This document shows, in pieces, positions 40,501 to 55,500 of a DNA stretch of 64,000 nt. Each line of letters starts with the position of its first letter. The first letter of the stretch is position 1. The stretch spans positions 117,262,957 to 117,326,956 of the forward strand of contig OY998181.1 of assembly GCA_963921935.1 (NCBI GenBank), given 5' to 3'. A model generated the notes under the pieces. That model saw only the letters and a program-made list of their open reading frames with translations. It did no database searches and had not been told where the DNA came from. Both the position numbers and the translations under genes were made by a program. Source of the DNA: Galeruca laticollis (Eukaryota > Arthropoda > Insecta > Coleoptera > Chrysomelidae).

Positions 40501-43500
40501 ATAGAAGTTGATAAAAAGTATTTCAACAAACTTTGTCTCCCAAACATTGGTGGGAACTGTTACTCTCTAAATGGACAAGGTGTAGGGATTTTTTTTTCTT
40601 TTAATGATATTGCTACACAATAGAATTTGAAGTAATATAAAAAAGCAAAAAAATCTTACAGCAATATTAAGAAATATCTCCTAAAGAGACTGTTAAATAA
40701 AATAATTTGGTTGAATACATACCTGAAGGGAAAAGTTTCATTGTGTACCAGCATGTGAGACAACAAATTACTTTTCTTTTTAAAGCTACGGTGACATTTT
40801 TCACATTTGAATTGATCGTCTGTTAAGTGATGACGGACATGTAGTATAAATTCCGTAGCCTTACACTCGTACCTGCAAATAGGACATTTATGCAATTTTT
40901 CGCCCTCTTCAATTAATAAGCCTTTAACATCGCGTACAGGTACGTAATTTCGAGTTTTCGACGACACTTTTCGAATACTCAAATACTTTTTCAAAGTTTT
41001 ATGAGAATTAACATGCTGTATTAGTTTCGACGTTGACATTTTGGTCCAACATATCGGGCATGTGTGAAGTCTATTCATCTGTTTTTTGACTTTATGTCTA
41101 AATATCTTTTTTCTTGCAGGTGACCTCAGTATCGATGAATCTTCAGAATTTTTAGATAATACACTCATATCATCAGTATTAGTATAATTTTCGCTTGTTT
41201 CTAATTCCAGGGTGCAGCTTTTTTCATCTTTTAAAGAATTATTTTTTGAATAACCGTAATGTTCCATTGCGGAAGCTGGAATTGACTGTTTATTGGTATT
41301 TACAAACATACCATTCGATACAATATGTAAGATCGATGTAGCTCTGTTAAATGTATGTTTGAACATTACACATGATTTTAAATGGTTTCGACATTGCGTA
41401 CATATTTGATGTGGAAGATTGTCGGCATTGTCTACCTAAAATAATAAGAAAATTTTAATGTTAAAATACTTCTATTTTGTAAGAATGTGAACTTGATATT
41501 AAAATGGAGAGATTCAGATTAATGAATATTTCAACTTGTTCAGAGTAAATGCTGAATTTCTGCCTAAACTAGATTATTTAGTTTTTCAGTTGACCTGGAA
41601 AAACCTACAGGGTAGTAACCTAAGTAACACACATAGTTCCGGATACCATCGGTTTAGGATTCGCAACTAAAGTAAAGTTCCTGCGTACACATTGTTACTT
41701 GATTTGCGATTATATAAGCAAGTGGTTGTTACCACCCTGTTACAAGTTGTTTGGAATAGAAACACCCAAATTTAAATCAGCAAATGTGTCGATATTTTTA
41801 GTAACTGGAACTAGGCACATGTTACTACAAAGCAGCAAAAACTATAAAGCAGCATTAAAGAGAAGGCTGCTACCAGCTAGTGCCTCTTAACTATGTGTTT
41901 AAGATAATTGTTACCATAAAGTCACATGCTTAGTGACATAATACTTACAAAAAACCTATATAGTCCGGTCAAATTAGACCAAAAATTAAGAGTAAAGTTA
42001 CCTAAATTCCCACCAAGCTGAAAATCGGTAAGATTGTTTAAAATATCATTAAAAACAAAATTTGAAAGTTCCCCATCTTTCCCCTGTGAGGAAAAATTTT
42101 TATTCAAGATCAAAGGTCAAAAAAATGAGTTTTTCGCGATTGTCAGCAAAACGGTTATATCAAAAAAATACCTCAGACAAAAATTGTAGATCATAAAATT
42201 ATCTACAAAAAATTTATTAATACTTTTTTCTCTACGAGCCACCGTTTTGAGATATAACGATTCAAAAAGTTGTAATCGTCATAATATGCATGAGTACGCC
42301 ACGTATATATACATCTCTATAGTTGTAACATATGTTAAAATATTTTTCTATCGGTCATTGTAACTTACACTACTAATATAAAATATACATAAGTTATAAC
42401 TATAAGAATATCAGGTAAATTGAAACCCAGTCCCTTAATTTATACGCCATTGTAACCTTGAGAAAACATATGTCCCCTGTTCAATTGTGTGCGTGGGTAG
42501 AGTCTTATACCTGCTATAATAACTGAAATACTGTTAGTCTTGAACGCCAGTTGGTAGTGAAAACACGTGTTTATCCTAACCTATATCGTGCTGTTTTGAG
42601 TTTTATAACAAAAATGTCAGAATATTGTTTTATTTGCGCTAAACTTCTAACTGAAAGTGAAATTGTTACTGACTGCTAGAACTCCAACTGAAAAAACTAT
42701 TTTCTTCTTAAAACCAGGAAAAGCTCAACATCAATCGGAAATGTATTCATCAAAAAGTTTATCTACTTTTGCAAAGTGTCAAAATCATGTACTATGTTTA
42801 CATGCAATAACTGGCTATGATACATCTGCATTTTACAGGAGGGGTAAAATAACTGTTTTCAAACTATTTGTGAAACAAAATTTAATTGAATGTGCTGAAG
42901 TTTTTAAAAATAGTAATTCTACTCGACAAGAAATTATTACTAACGGCATTCGCTTTCTTCTTTCTATGTACGGAGCTCCTAAAAAAACTACCTGCTTAGA
43001 TAAGTATAGATATGCATGTTTCGTTAAAAACACCAAAAGTAAAAACAAGTACAATTAGCTTGTCTTCCTCCAACCTCAGTTGCTGCTCATCAACATCTTT
43101 TTAGGGTATATTACCAAGTTCAAGTGTGGCTTGGTTATCGGCTAGACCCTACATACTGGGATTGGAAGTTGGTTAACAATTCATTAGAACCAGTGCACAC
43201 TTTACTTCCACCTGCGCCGGAAAAACTGCTGAACTCGATTTTTTGCAACTGCAAAAAGTGATGCAGTGCTAAATGTGGTTGCAAAAAAGTCGGACTGTTC
43301 TGTTCTCTGGCATGTACACATTGTCAAGACCGGTTGTGCTCTAATATTGCAACACCAACAGTAGAGGATCCGTTTGATTCCAACTAGGCAACATGCGATA
43401 CATCGCTATTAACGCAGTTTACATGCACTCAGGATCAAGATGAAGAAGAAGAACAAGAAGAAGATTTTGAAAGTTACGACTCGGACGATTAAATTTCACT

Positions 43501-46500
43501 ACTTTGTTTTAACTTAAATTGCTTTTATCTTTTCAATCTCTGCTAATATCCATTATTTTTCAATAGTTTCAAATTAAACAGGATCAAAACTGACCCGTGG
43601 AATAGGCCTACTGGAGAAACCACGTTAAAAAAACGCGATAAGTAAAACGTGTGCATATTATGACGATTACAACTTTTTGAATCGTTATATCTCAAAAACA
43701 GTGGCTCGTAGAAAAAAAAGTATTAATAAATTTCTTGTAGATAATTTTATGATTTACAATTTCTGTCTAAGGTATTTTTATGATAAAACTTACCGTTTTG
43801 CTGAAAATCGCGAACTCATTTTTTTGACCTTTGACCTTGAATAAAAAATTTTCCTCACAGGGGAAAGATGGGGAACTTTCAAATTTTGTTTTTAATGATA
43901 TTTTAAACAATCTTACCGATTTTCAGCTTGGTGGGAATTTAGGTAACTTCGAATGTCTAAATTGACCGGACTAATAGTCGGGATGTTTAAGTTACGTACC
44001 GTTTGGATGATATTGTTGGTCCCCAAATTTTAACCATGACCTTAGAGTAATAATATACAATAGAGAGGGTAATTTATTCATAAACACGTATGTTTTTGCG
44101 GCCAACAATCCTAAACGCCAGTAGTGAAATAATGAATGAATTAAAAGAAGTGGGGATGGTATTGTCGACACAAGGCCTTGGTAATATTGACTGTTTTTCT
44201 GACAAAATTGACACCGACGAACCATGATAATTCAAAAACATTAAATTAATTAACTTCAAAGTTTATTTTGTCACAAGTCTTGAAAAACAAATCACGAACG
44301 AAAGAACTAAATGTTTACTCTCTAGTCATAATGGCGCTCGTATAAACAAACTACGTTTGACATTATTTACTACAATACTACAGTGTATTCGAAACTATCG
44401 TCGACCATACTCTGACGATATTTCCATCTCTCTTTATATGGTAATTAAACAAGAACAAAGCTACTAAATAGATTACTATTGACATATTAACAGGTACTGA
44501 AATTTTGAGCAATGTTGCAACTTTTAGTTATATAAAGGTATCTAAGGTTACAACAAATACCTGTTTAAAATTTATATAATATGCCTTTATTAAATAAAAT
44601 TCAAGTATTATTAATTAATTTTAAAAGCTCAAGTGCATAAATTAGTATGACTTTTTTATTTGCATAACATTTTAACAAATTTTCAATTAAACTTCTAATT
44701 TCATTTTTCCTGCAACTAAAGAGACTTTGTAAATATGGCAAATCTGTGGAAGTGTCCGCGAGGGAGCTTAGAATGTGACTCGATGTTTGGGGCAAGAAAA
44801 AATCAAAACAAACGTATCTATTTTATTTGTTAATCTGTGGCCGTGGTGACTATGGCGTGTTACTATAAAATTACAGGTACTATACCATTTTTACGTTTCG
44901 CCACTACGGAGTAGTAAGAACTGAAAAAAGTTTCTTCATACTGGGGGCTACTATATGTAAACAACTTATCCGTTATTTTTTATAAGGTATATAACATGCG
45001 AGATTTATCTCGACTACTTGAACGTGTTTGAGGTTTTAGTCTTTTATTTTCCTTTTAAACACACTTTTTTAAAAGAAATTTCGTTACAAAGTGTAAAACC
45101 AAACTTTTTCGTAAAAAAGAGCGAATTTTCTAAAAAGTTTGTGAATTCACAATTTTTTTCCAAACTTTCGTTAAAAAAGTGTAAACACCAGCTTTTTCGT
45201 AAAAAGGTGTGAATTCACAAACTTTTTACAAAATTCACACCGTTTTACTAAAAAGCTGGGGTTTACACTTTTTTAATGAAACTTTGTAAAAAAATGTGTG
45301 AATTTTGTAAAAAATTTGTGAACTCACAATTTTTTTTTTCAAAATTTCGTTAAAAAAAGTACAAACCCGAGCTTTTTCGTCAAAAAGTGTGAATTTAGTA
45401 AAAAGTTTGTGAATTCGCAATTTTTTACAAAATTCCTTTAAAAAAGTGAAAACCTCAGCAGCTTTTTCGTGAAAAAGTGTAAAATCAGCTTTTTCGTAAA
45501 AAAAGTGTGAATTCACATACTTTTTACAGGTTTTACACTTTTTTACGAAAAAGCTGAAGTTTTCACTTTTTAACGAAATTTTGTAAAAAGTTTGTGAATT
45601 CACAATTTTTTTTACAAAATTCCGTTAAAAAGTGAAAACTTCAGCTTTTTCGTAAAAAAGTATGAATTTAAAGATTGTGAATTTACAATTTTTTTACAAA
45701 ATTCCGTTAAAAAGTTTAAACCCCGGCTTTTTCCTAAAAAAGTGTAAGCATCAGCTTTTTCGTAAAAAAAGTGTGAATTCAAACTTTATACAAAATTCAC
45801 ACTTTTTCACGAAAAAGCTGTGGTTTACACTTTTTTAACGAAATTTCCTAAAAAAAAACTGGATTTTATAAAAAGTTTGTGAGTTCACAATTTTTTTACA
45901 AAATTTAGTTAAAACAGTGAACCCGATCTTTTTCGTAAAAAAGTGAGAATTTAGTGTAGAAAGTTTGTGACTTCACAATTTTTTTAAAAACTTCGTTTAA
46001 AAACTAAGCCTTGTCGTAAAAGGAGTGAATTTTCTAAAAAGTTTGTGAATTCACAATTTTTTTACAAAATTTCGTTAAAAAAGTGTAAACCCGAACTTTT
46101 TCGTAAAAAAGTGTGAATTTTGTAAAAAGTTTGTGAATTCACAACTTTTTAAAGAAATTTCCTTAAAAAAGTGTAAACCCTAGATTTTTTGTAAAAAGTG
46201 TGAATTTTGGAAAAGTTTGCGAATTCACAATTTTTTAACAAAATTTCGTAAAAAAGGGTAAATACTGTAAAAAGTTTGTGAATTTACAATGTTTTTACGA
46301 AAAGCTGGGTTTTACACTTTTTTAAAGAAATTTTGTAAAAAAATTGTGAATTCACAAACTTTTTGGAAATTTTCGTAAAAAAGTGTAAGGCCCAAAAAAA
46401 AGGTTTTGTGTGATGTGGCCCTTCAACGCTTTTGTAAATTACAAATAAATGTGGGGACTTTAAGTATGTATATATTTTTTTAAATAGACATGTGTACACA

Positions 46501-49500
46501 GACATTCTTTTAATGAATGATTTGAAACGAATTTCAACATCCATTGTAAAAAAGAACTTTTAATAAAATAACAAATTATATTATGTTACACAATTAACCA
46601 CATGAACAAATCTGAAACTTAACTCGAATCTACCGGACAAGTACCAACATTTTTTTTAAAACTAATAATTGCAAGATCCTCTGCGAATTCGTCCAGAAAA
46701 CAAATCTCGCTCGATTATGTTGATGACCATTGACAATAAAGTTAGTACTTCAAACTTAAAAACTGCTGTAACAAGTAATATTTGTTTTTAATAAAATATT
46801 TGGATTTGTACTTACCTTATCACAAATAATTGATTGGAGTGCTTCTAAAATAGTCATATTAGGGATATTTTTATTTTCAAACACAATCTGTTCGTTCACC
46901 ACTATTAAATTGTCCGATTTCTGTAAACAAGCTCTACAAATGTTTTGAATATCTGTTAGGTCTATTTGATGGTTGGATTCCGTATCTAAAAAGTAAAATA
47001 TATCTATAATAACAGGGGGTAAGAAACAAATCCTTTAAACACTTGTCGATGCACCATAGTACGTCACAAACAAATTGACCCATCAAAACCTCAGTATTCC
47101 AACAGTACGAGAGACCGTACAAGAAAGGAACCGTAACCACTACCTAAAGCTACACACCCATCTTAATCTACTACTACAGCCTCTAACCCAAGAACCAAAC
47201 AACAGGAGACTGAAACGAAGCTGGCCAATTGACTTCAAATAAAGCGTAAGAAACCTTCTCACTGGAGAAGTCTCATCAGGATATTCTTAAGACCTGTTGG
47301 TCTAATAGTCAACAGAATAGCTCATAGAAACTGTGTATTTATGATTGCTGTTAAGTACACAATAAAAAAAATTATAATCAATTTTGCATCTGGAGTCAAA
47401 TACACTTTTTTACCCAAAGGCAAAACATTGCTTTAAATTATTGCAAAATACTAAAAGTTGCAACTAAAACACATATTTATAACAAAATACAAAAATACCT
47501 GCAGTAATAGTAAAATTAATACCTAAGCTTCTCGCCTCTATTGATAATATGCAGGCAGAGATCAATGAATTGAAGAATAAAATCAATTCATCTTCAACTT
47601 CATGGTCCGAACACAGCATCATTGATGAGATAAGTGAAAGAGAAAAAAAGAAAAACAATATCATGATGTATAATCTACCTGAAAATGGAAGCTCACAGGA
47701 TGCTGGTCTGAAAGAAGTGAAAGCAATTGTTAGAGAAACAACTAATGAAGACTTGAGAGTGATGGGAACAAGAAGAATTGGAAAAAATAATAAAAATGGA
47801 TCACATGCCCTGAAAGTTGTATTCTCCAATCCCGAGCATGTTATGAAGGTCATCAATAACAATAGGAGTCTAAATAAAGAAAAAAATGTATTTATATGAG
47901 CGGATTTAACTCAGAGTCAAGTTACACACTTGAAAAAAGTTCAAGAGGAGATGCAAGAAAGAAGAAATAATGAAGAAGGTGTATTCATCCGATGCATTGG
48001 CGGCACTCCTCGAGTAACAAAAAAGTAAATAATGTTCTCAGTGATGATGATAAAATCAATCTTTATTATCAAAATGTTGGCAGTCTCCGGGCTAATCTTA
48101 GTGAATTGGAACATTCGATTTTAGGGTCCAATTATGATATTATTGTCCTTGTAGAATCATGGCTGAACAAAGATTTTTGTAATGAGGAATTAGGTTTAAA
48201 TGGTTATATTTATATTCAGATTTGATAGGGATGAAACAAACACTGACAAAAAACGGGGAGGAGGTATTTTAATTGCCATAAAGTTTGAGATAAATGATAA
48301 AAAAGTTGAAATTCATGTCATTGTTATTCTTTATATAAAAAACCATAAAATAATCATTGGGGGAATCTATATACCACCATCATCAACTGTTGATATCTAT
48401 GAACAACAATTTGTTGTTTGGTTTAATGATTATTTTGGTTTAAATGTAAACTGTCCAGCAAACTCGCCTGCGATCACATTACAAAACTCTTTTGGTTATT
48501 ATGGTCTCCATCAAATAAATAGCATAACTAACAATCGAAATGAAAGTTATAGAATATACATAAAAAACAGAACATACTAATGGGAAATATACAAACAAAA
48601 AAGAAATATAGCTGTAAAAACGGTAAGGGAAGAAAAGAGAAAGCATTTTGAAAATAAGATAGATCATAATAAACAAAATCCGACAGAAATGTGGAGAATT
48701 TTAAAGGCGTTCATTCCAAATGACAAACAAGGAAATAGTTTAAATATAATAGATATGGGTAATGGTGAGTTAGTCTCGCATATAAACGTAATACCAAATT
48801 GTTTAAACACATATTATATTAAAAGCATTCTGGATATAACAGGACAAATTGATAAAACTTTTACAAATAGTTTTCCAGTAGTAGGTAAAGTTATTACTAA
48901 TAAAATGACCACTTTTAAGTTAATTAGTCTAGAGGAATTAGAAAAAATAATTAGTTCATTAAAAAATAAAAGTAGTCCCGATGATATCAGTGTAGAATTA
49001 TTAAAAAAAGTGTTTCAAGGATAGTTGTAATCCTGTATTAAACATAATTAATAGTTCTTTAGAGTTAAATCAAGTTCCTACAGAAATGAAAATATCTACT
49101 ATAGTACCTATACCAAAGAAACCAGATACAAATAAAGCTCCAAATTTAAGACCAGTTAATATGATTGCTGCTGTTGCTAAAGTATTGGAAAAAGCTGTAT
49201 ATGAGCAACTGGTGGATTATCTATCTTTGTGAGTATTAATGAGGATTCCGCAATAAACATAGTTGTGAAACAGCTCTACAATGTGTTTTGAGTGATTGGA
49301 AAAATAATATCAAAAATAACTTACGTCATAATTGCGGTATTTTTGGATCTACAAAGAGCATTTGAAACAGTCGATAGATATAGGCTAATAAGGAAAATTA
49401 AAAGCGTAGGTATTGATGGGACAGCTCTTAGTTGGATAATAGATTATTTAAACAACAGACAACAACTGGTAAAACTCAATAACATACAGTCAGACAGGTT

Positions 49501-52500
49501 ATGTAATGATATGGGTGTACTGCAGGGCAGTGTAATGGGGCATTTGCTATTTTTGGTGTATTTAAATGATATTGTGGGCATTGCAAGGGAGTGCAAAATT
49601 CATTTATTTGCGGATGATACACTACTATATTTTTGCTGTAATGATCTTCAGCACTGCATAAGGGTTATAAACGACGGCCTAAAAAGGGTGCATATGTATT
49701 GTTGTGCAAATTTATTAAAAGGTAATATACAGAAAACAAAATGTATGGTATTGGGCATAAAAGATAGGTATAGGGAAGCTAGTTTAAATATAGAATTAGG
49801 TGATGAAACGATAGAGACAGTAAAAACATTTGTCTATTTAGGAGTAACTATTGACAATAATTTGAAATTTAAAGAGCATGCAAATCAAGTTATTAAAACT
49901 GTGGCATATAAAATTAACTATTTAAGATGATGCTCTTCACATCTCAGCCAATGGTCCAAATGAACTGTCTTTAACACTGTAATATTACCACATTTTAGTT
50001 ATTGCCCTAAAATTTTGTATCTACTCAACCAAAATGAAATCAATCGTCTTCAAAGGATGCAAAACCGTGCCATGCAAATAATATTAAAGTGTTCCAAGTA
50101 CACTCCTATAAACAGCATGCTAAAGACACTTAACTGGATGCCAATAAATAAATTAATGCTATATTTCACATTAATTTTTATTTTCAAAGTTAAAATTGGA
50201 CATGCACTAGTGTATCTGCAGGAAAAGCTCTCTAGTAATCTTGATGTACATAGCTATGACACAAGAAATAAGGAAAATTTAAGAATTGAAATGTGTAGGA
50301 GAAGCAGCAACAACTCTGTATTTCAAAAAGGTATTAGTTCTTTCAATAGTTTACCAGAATACATTAAAAAAAGTTCATCTGTAAATTCTTTTAAAAGAGC
50401 ATTAAAGGATTATTTATTGTCAGAGTGAGCAGTCACAGTGTAATCTTATGTTTGTTTAAATTTGTTTTATTTTAATTTTAATTTCTTTATGACGTACCTA
50501 CTTTTTATACTATAACCACTATATGTTGTACTATTCTTTTATTTTATGTTGTGTATATTATGTAAATAGAATTAGTTATTTTGACTAAATAAAGAGATAT
50601 ATTTATATATTATGGTCTCCATCAAATAAATACCATAACTAACAATCGAAATGTCTTACTGGACTTATAGTCCAGTAACTGAAGGTCCAAAGCTGTAAAT
50701 AATTCAGAGAATTATTCACACATAGCTCAATTTGTAGGTCTTCACGGATACTTTCAAACAAAAAAACCTTTAACACGATAGCGACTCAGGAAGGGGCTGA
50801 AAATGGCCCCCCTGAACCCTAGAAAACAGGTTTCCTGCTAATATCTTCCAAAATATGCCAGTCACAAAATTTTTGTTCAGACAAAAAATGAAGATCGTTT
50901 TATTATCTACAAAAATGTTTCTTATCATTTGTTTCGAAAATCCAATATTTTTCGAGATAATGGGAGCCAAAAGTCTGTTCATTTCCCCGCGGCTGTGCGT
51001 CTATGAGTGCTGCTGTCTATGCGTTAACTTGTATAGGCAGGCGGACGAATTGTTCCATATCTCGGGCAAAAATTAACATTTTCCCATGATTCAAAGTTCA
51101 TCTTAATGGGAAAATCCATAGCTATCATGGCATGTAACTTAACGTCCGTTTTTATTTATTTTTAATTATTAAAAAAGCGGTCAAAGTCTTTTTTCATGAT
51201 ATTTTGAGTACATTTCATCAATTTATTCATTTTTTAAAAAAATAGCCTTTCATGCTATTTTTTTTATAACGGGACCTTGGATGGTCGTGCATGATCCAAG
51301 AAATTTTGGTGCACGATCTCTCTCGCGTTTTAAAAAAATAATCATTTGTTTATTGCCCTTCTTGAGCCGTTCTCGGCAAGAAACTACTATATCTATTCAC
51401 TATGAAAATTATGGAATTTTCGACGTCGATTTTTACGAAAAATATTGGTCTGGCGAAAAAATTGGTCAGGACCACTATTGTAGATAATGAAAAGATCTCC
51501 ATCTTTTGTCTGAAGAAAAATTCTCCAATTCTTATATTTTGGCAGATATTCGCGGGAAACCCTTTTTCAAGGGTTTAGGGACCCATTTGGGCCCTCTTCC
51601 TGAGTCGCTATCGTGTTAAAGGTTTTTTTGTTTGAAAGTATCTGGGATGAACTGCAAATTGAGCCACGTATGAATAATTCTCCGAATTATTTATAGCTTT
51701 CGATATTTTCAGGTCTTGAGTTACTGGACTATTAACTATTTCATCAATGAAAGATATTTGTATCCCTGAACCATTGGATTTACTTTTACCAAACAGTGTA
51801 CATCACACAGCAATTACCTACCACTTAGAATTCAATAAAGAGCAGCAACTTCAAAGTGAAGAGTTGTATTACGATTTTAAAAATTCAAATTATTTTGGAA
51901 TTAACAACTTTTTGGCCAGTGTCAATTGGAATGACATGCTGGAGGGAAATTTAGATTTGGATCAGATTCTTCAGACATTTTACGAAATAGTTTACTCTGC
52001 AGTTGATATGTTTGTACCAGTGAAAACATTCAGAACCTCAAATTTTCTCGTATGGTATAGCACTCAACTTAGGAAATTAATAATTGAAAAAAAGAGAGCT
52101 CATAAAATATTAAGTCACTGGAGACTTAGATCATTATCAACAATTTAATAATCTCAGAACAAGATGTAAACAGCTTCAGGCCCATTGTCATCAAAATTAT
52201 ATTGAAAAAATTGAAAGAAATATTGCTCATCAACCTCGTATTCTTTGGAATTAAATAGACAGTAAAAGAAAATGATATAACTTACTCTCCAGCATGTTTT
52301 TCGAAGAGGCAACAAGCAATAATAAGAATGAGAAAGAGAGTATTTGAATGTTTGCACTTACAATATTGAAATAACGGAATTGATTGATCAATTGATGTTA
52401 GCCTCAGAAAAACTTTCCCTACATTTCATGAAAAAATGTGTATTCATGCTGGCAAACAATTTTCAATATCTCTCTATCATTGGGAACTTTTTGTAAGTTT

Positions 52501-55500
52501 TGGAAACAAAGTTTTCTCACTACAATCCACAAATCTGGATCTAGAGATGGCATAAAGAATTATCCTCCTGTGTGTAAGCAATCTGAAATCCCCAAATTAC
52601 TCGACTGTCTGATTACGAAGAAACTTACTCATGGCGCCAGGAACATAATTAATGAAAACCAACACGGCTTCACCTCAGGAAGATCCACCAACACAAATTT
52701 GCTTGCGTATCAACATTTTCCTTTGAACAGTTTAGAGGAAAGGCACCAGGTTGACTTCCATCTATACTGACTTTTCAAAAGCATTTGATAGAGTCAATCA
52801 TGACCATGTAATTGCAAAATTCTCTGCGTTAGTCATTGACAGTACCTTTTTGATCTGAATCGGATCTTATTTGAGAAATAGGACTCAATGTGTCAAATAT
52901 GCTAGTTTTGTGTAATCAGAAATCTAGGTAACATCTGGGGTTCCCAAGGATCCCATATGGGTCCATTACTTTTTTGTTAAAGATATATCAGAAGTAATAC
53001 AACACAGCTGCCACTTGATGTTTGCTGATGACTTCAAACTCTATAGGATCATTGACATTGTCTGGGATGCTGAACTGTTGCAAATAGATTTGAGCAGTTT
53101 GTCCCGTTGATGCGGTATAACTTCATATTAATATAAACAATTGTTATCAAATCACATTTTAGAGAATTATGAATCCAATTCAATACTCTTACCAAGTGAA
53201 AAATGTGAATTTGTCAATAGCTGATAAGTGTTTGAGATCTTGACATATTATTTGATTCAAAAGTTACATTTAAGACACATATTGATAACATTGTTTCGAA
53301 ATCATTTAAATTATTGGGCTTCATTGCAAGATCTTCAGATAAATTTTCCCTTTGCACTTTTAAAATATTATACTGATCTCTCGTTCGATTAGTTATTGAA
53401 TATAACTGTATGATATGGTGTCCATTTTAACAGGTGGATATTAATAGAATTGAAAAAGTCCAAAATAAATGTTTAAGGTCATGTGCATTCAAACTTGGGT
53501 ATCAGAGGAGAAACTACGAATATTCCGACATTTTGAATTTATCAAGTCTGGAACATCGAAGGGCTGATATTGATTTGAGATTCCTGCACAAACTTGTAAA
53601 TGGAGCTATAAGTTGTCCAAATTTAATTGAACTCTTTTAACTGAATGTTAATCCCAGAAGAACAAGAATTCCATAACTACGGCCGAAATGAGTCAATTAC
53701 AAGGGTAGTTAAAATGGCAAATAAAAATTGTGAAATAATTGATTTATTCAACGCTTCCACATATTTATTCAAAAATCAAATGAGGCACTTTAATTTGTTA
53801 TCAGTTAGTTTTTGTTGATTATGATTGTATTTGTTGATAAGGTAACTTGGTAAACATTGTCTCTTAAATATTTATGTTTTTTGTAAATTGGCATGTCCCT
53901 ATATAAATAAAACACATATTTATAACAAATTACAAAAATACCTGCAGAAATAGTATCTGATTAACGACTTTTACAAAAGGTTTTTTCGAGAGAAATTTTT
54001 GATTATGACCTGATTAGATACTGGCATTATTATTTTGGACTTACAATTTCTATGTAAAGATTATTTTAATGATACAGGGTGTCCAGTAATGAATTTAATA
54101 TTTCGAATTATTCTGACACCAGCCCTGGACTAAGTAGGAAGATGGGGAATTGTAGACAGGTAGTGTAACCATGCGGATTTCAGTTACGATGACACCGTGG
54201 CCTGCAGAACAACGAGCGTTTATGATTGAATCACTTTTTAAATCAAACGATTCGAACGTTGTGGCGCGTCGACGTTTTTGTACACGTTTTGATATTCGAC
54301 GTATTGCTGATGCACCGTCGGCAGCTTTAGTGCACAGTTGGGTTAGATGATTCGGAATAACAGCATCTGCTGTAAATTAAAAGGCAACTGGTAAACCGAA
54401 ACGGCACGTGGCTTCATCAAGATGGTATCACGGCACATACTACAATGTTTCCTGGGGCACGGTAATTTCCATCAATGGCGATATTCCATTTCCTCCACAC
54501 GCATCAGACCTAGCCCCCTGGATTTTTTCCTATAGGGATACTTGAAATGTGTCGTCTACACGGAACCGATGCCACAAACCACTCAGCAGCTTACACTCCA
54601 AATTATCAGCTTGCTACGATGAAGACAGTCGGCATTTAAACGATATTCTGTTTTAAACACTAAATCCGCATATTAACTCTATCTAATAATGCTAATAAAC
54701 CTGGTATATCATGTTCTGGTGTAAAGTTTTATTGCATTAAAACCTTAAATTCATTACCGAACACCCTGTATAATTATATAAGTATTTTAAGGCGTCCTAA
54801 GTACTTACTTGTACTGGTTGTTTGGAATTAACTAATATGGAACGAAGTATACCACACATTTCACATTTTTTTCTTCCATGTTTACAGACATTGACGGCCT
54901 CACAAATAATATATTTCTAATAAACCTTCATCTTCAACTCCTTACTTAACATAAACCCATAGTTTAAATGTGATACATAAAATGGAATTAATCTAAGAAA
55001 CTATCTCATAATGATGCCTTCCAAAGATGGATAATTTAAATGTGAATGACCTAAGCATTGACGCCTCCACGGCAGCCAAATTCACACACACAAACAAGCT
55101 CAATAAGAAAGTTCGACATACTGTATCGCATTGAAATATACAAACAGAATTCAAAATTAAATGAAAACCAGTGTCAGTATGGCTAAATACAAATAAAATA
55201 CGCAAATGTCCTATTTATAACTAGTTAAACAGTTAAAAATACATTTATTTACAATTATTTAAGGCTACCTAGGTTTCATTACTTTTATATATTAGTTGAA
55301 TATTACATGGTCACATTAATGGTCTCATATTCAGTAAATTGTTGGTCTGTGTGTGAATTTGACTGCCATGGAGGCGTCAAATACTATATCGCATTGAAAT
55401 ATACAAACAGAATTCAAAATTAAATGAAAACCAGTGTCAGTATTGCTAAATACAAATAAAATACGCAAATGTCCTATTTATAACTAGTTAAACAGTTAAA

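Larger units (their letters stand above)
47513..53908 (+). mobile_element. LINE family Y, copy 2, with two nested insertions
   Basis: The copy comprises 47513-48542, 50654-50667 and 51735-53908, flanked by 47-bp duplications. ORF1 and endonuclease are in the first piece; the linker, RT and C-terminal domain are in the last. LINE-Z (48543-50607) and a long-TIR element (50668-51731) interrupt it. Removing both rejoins the reading NNRN-VLLDL-TISSM. The RT piece matches copy 1 closely (KNYPPVCKQSEIPKLLDCL; HGFTSGRSTNTNLL; FADDFKLY; MDINRIEKVQNKCLRSCAFKLGYQ). Frameshifts and stops are present throughout. It is antisense in host intron 1. Confidence 0.82.

Noticed and set aside
43992..44259. Minus-strand frame starting MVRRCQFCQKNSQYY, considered as a first exon of a THAP-like gene
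   Set aside because: The start and a donor-like end are suggestive, but the conserved core of THAP is not visible and no second exon was found.
45018..46544. Open frames full of KKC, F and V on both strands
   Set aside because: They are products of the minisatellite unit, not genes.
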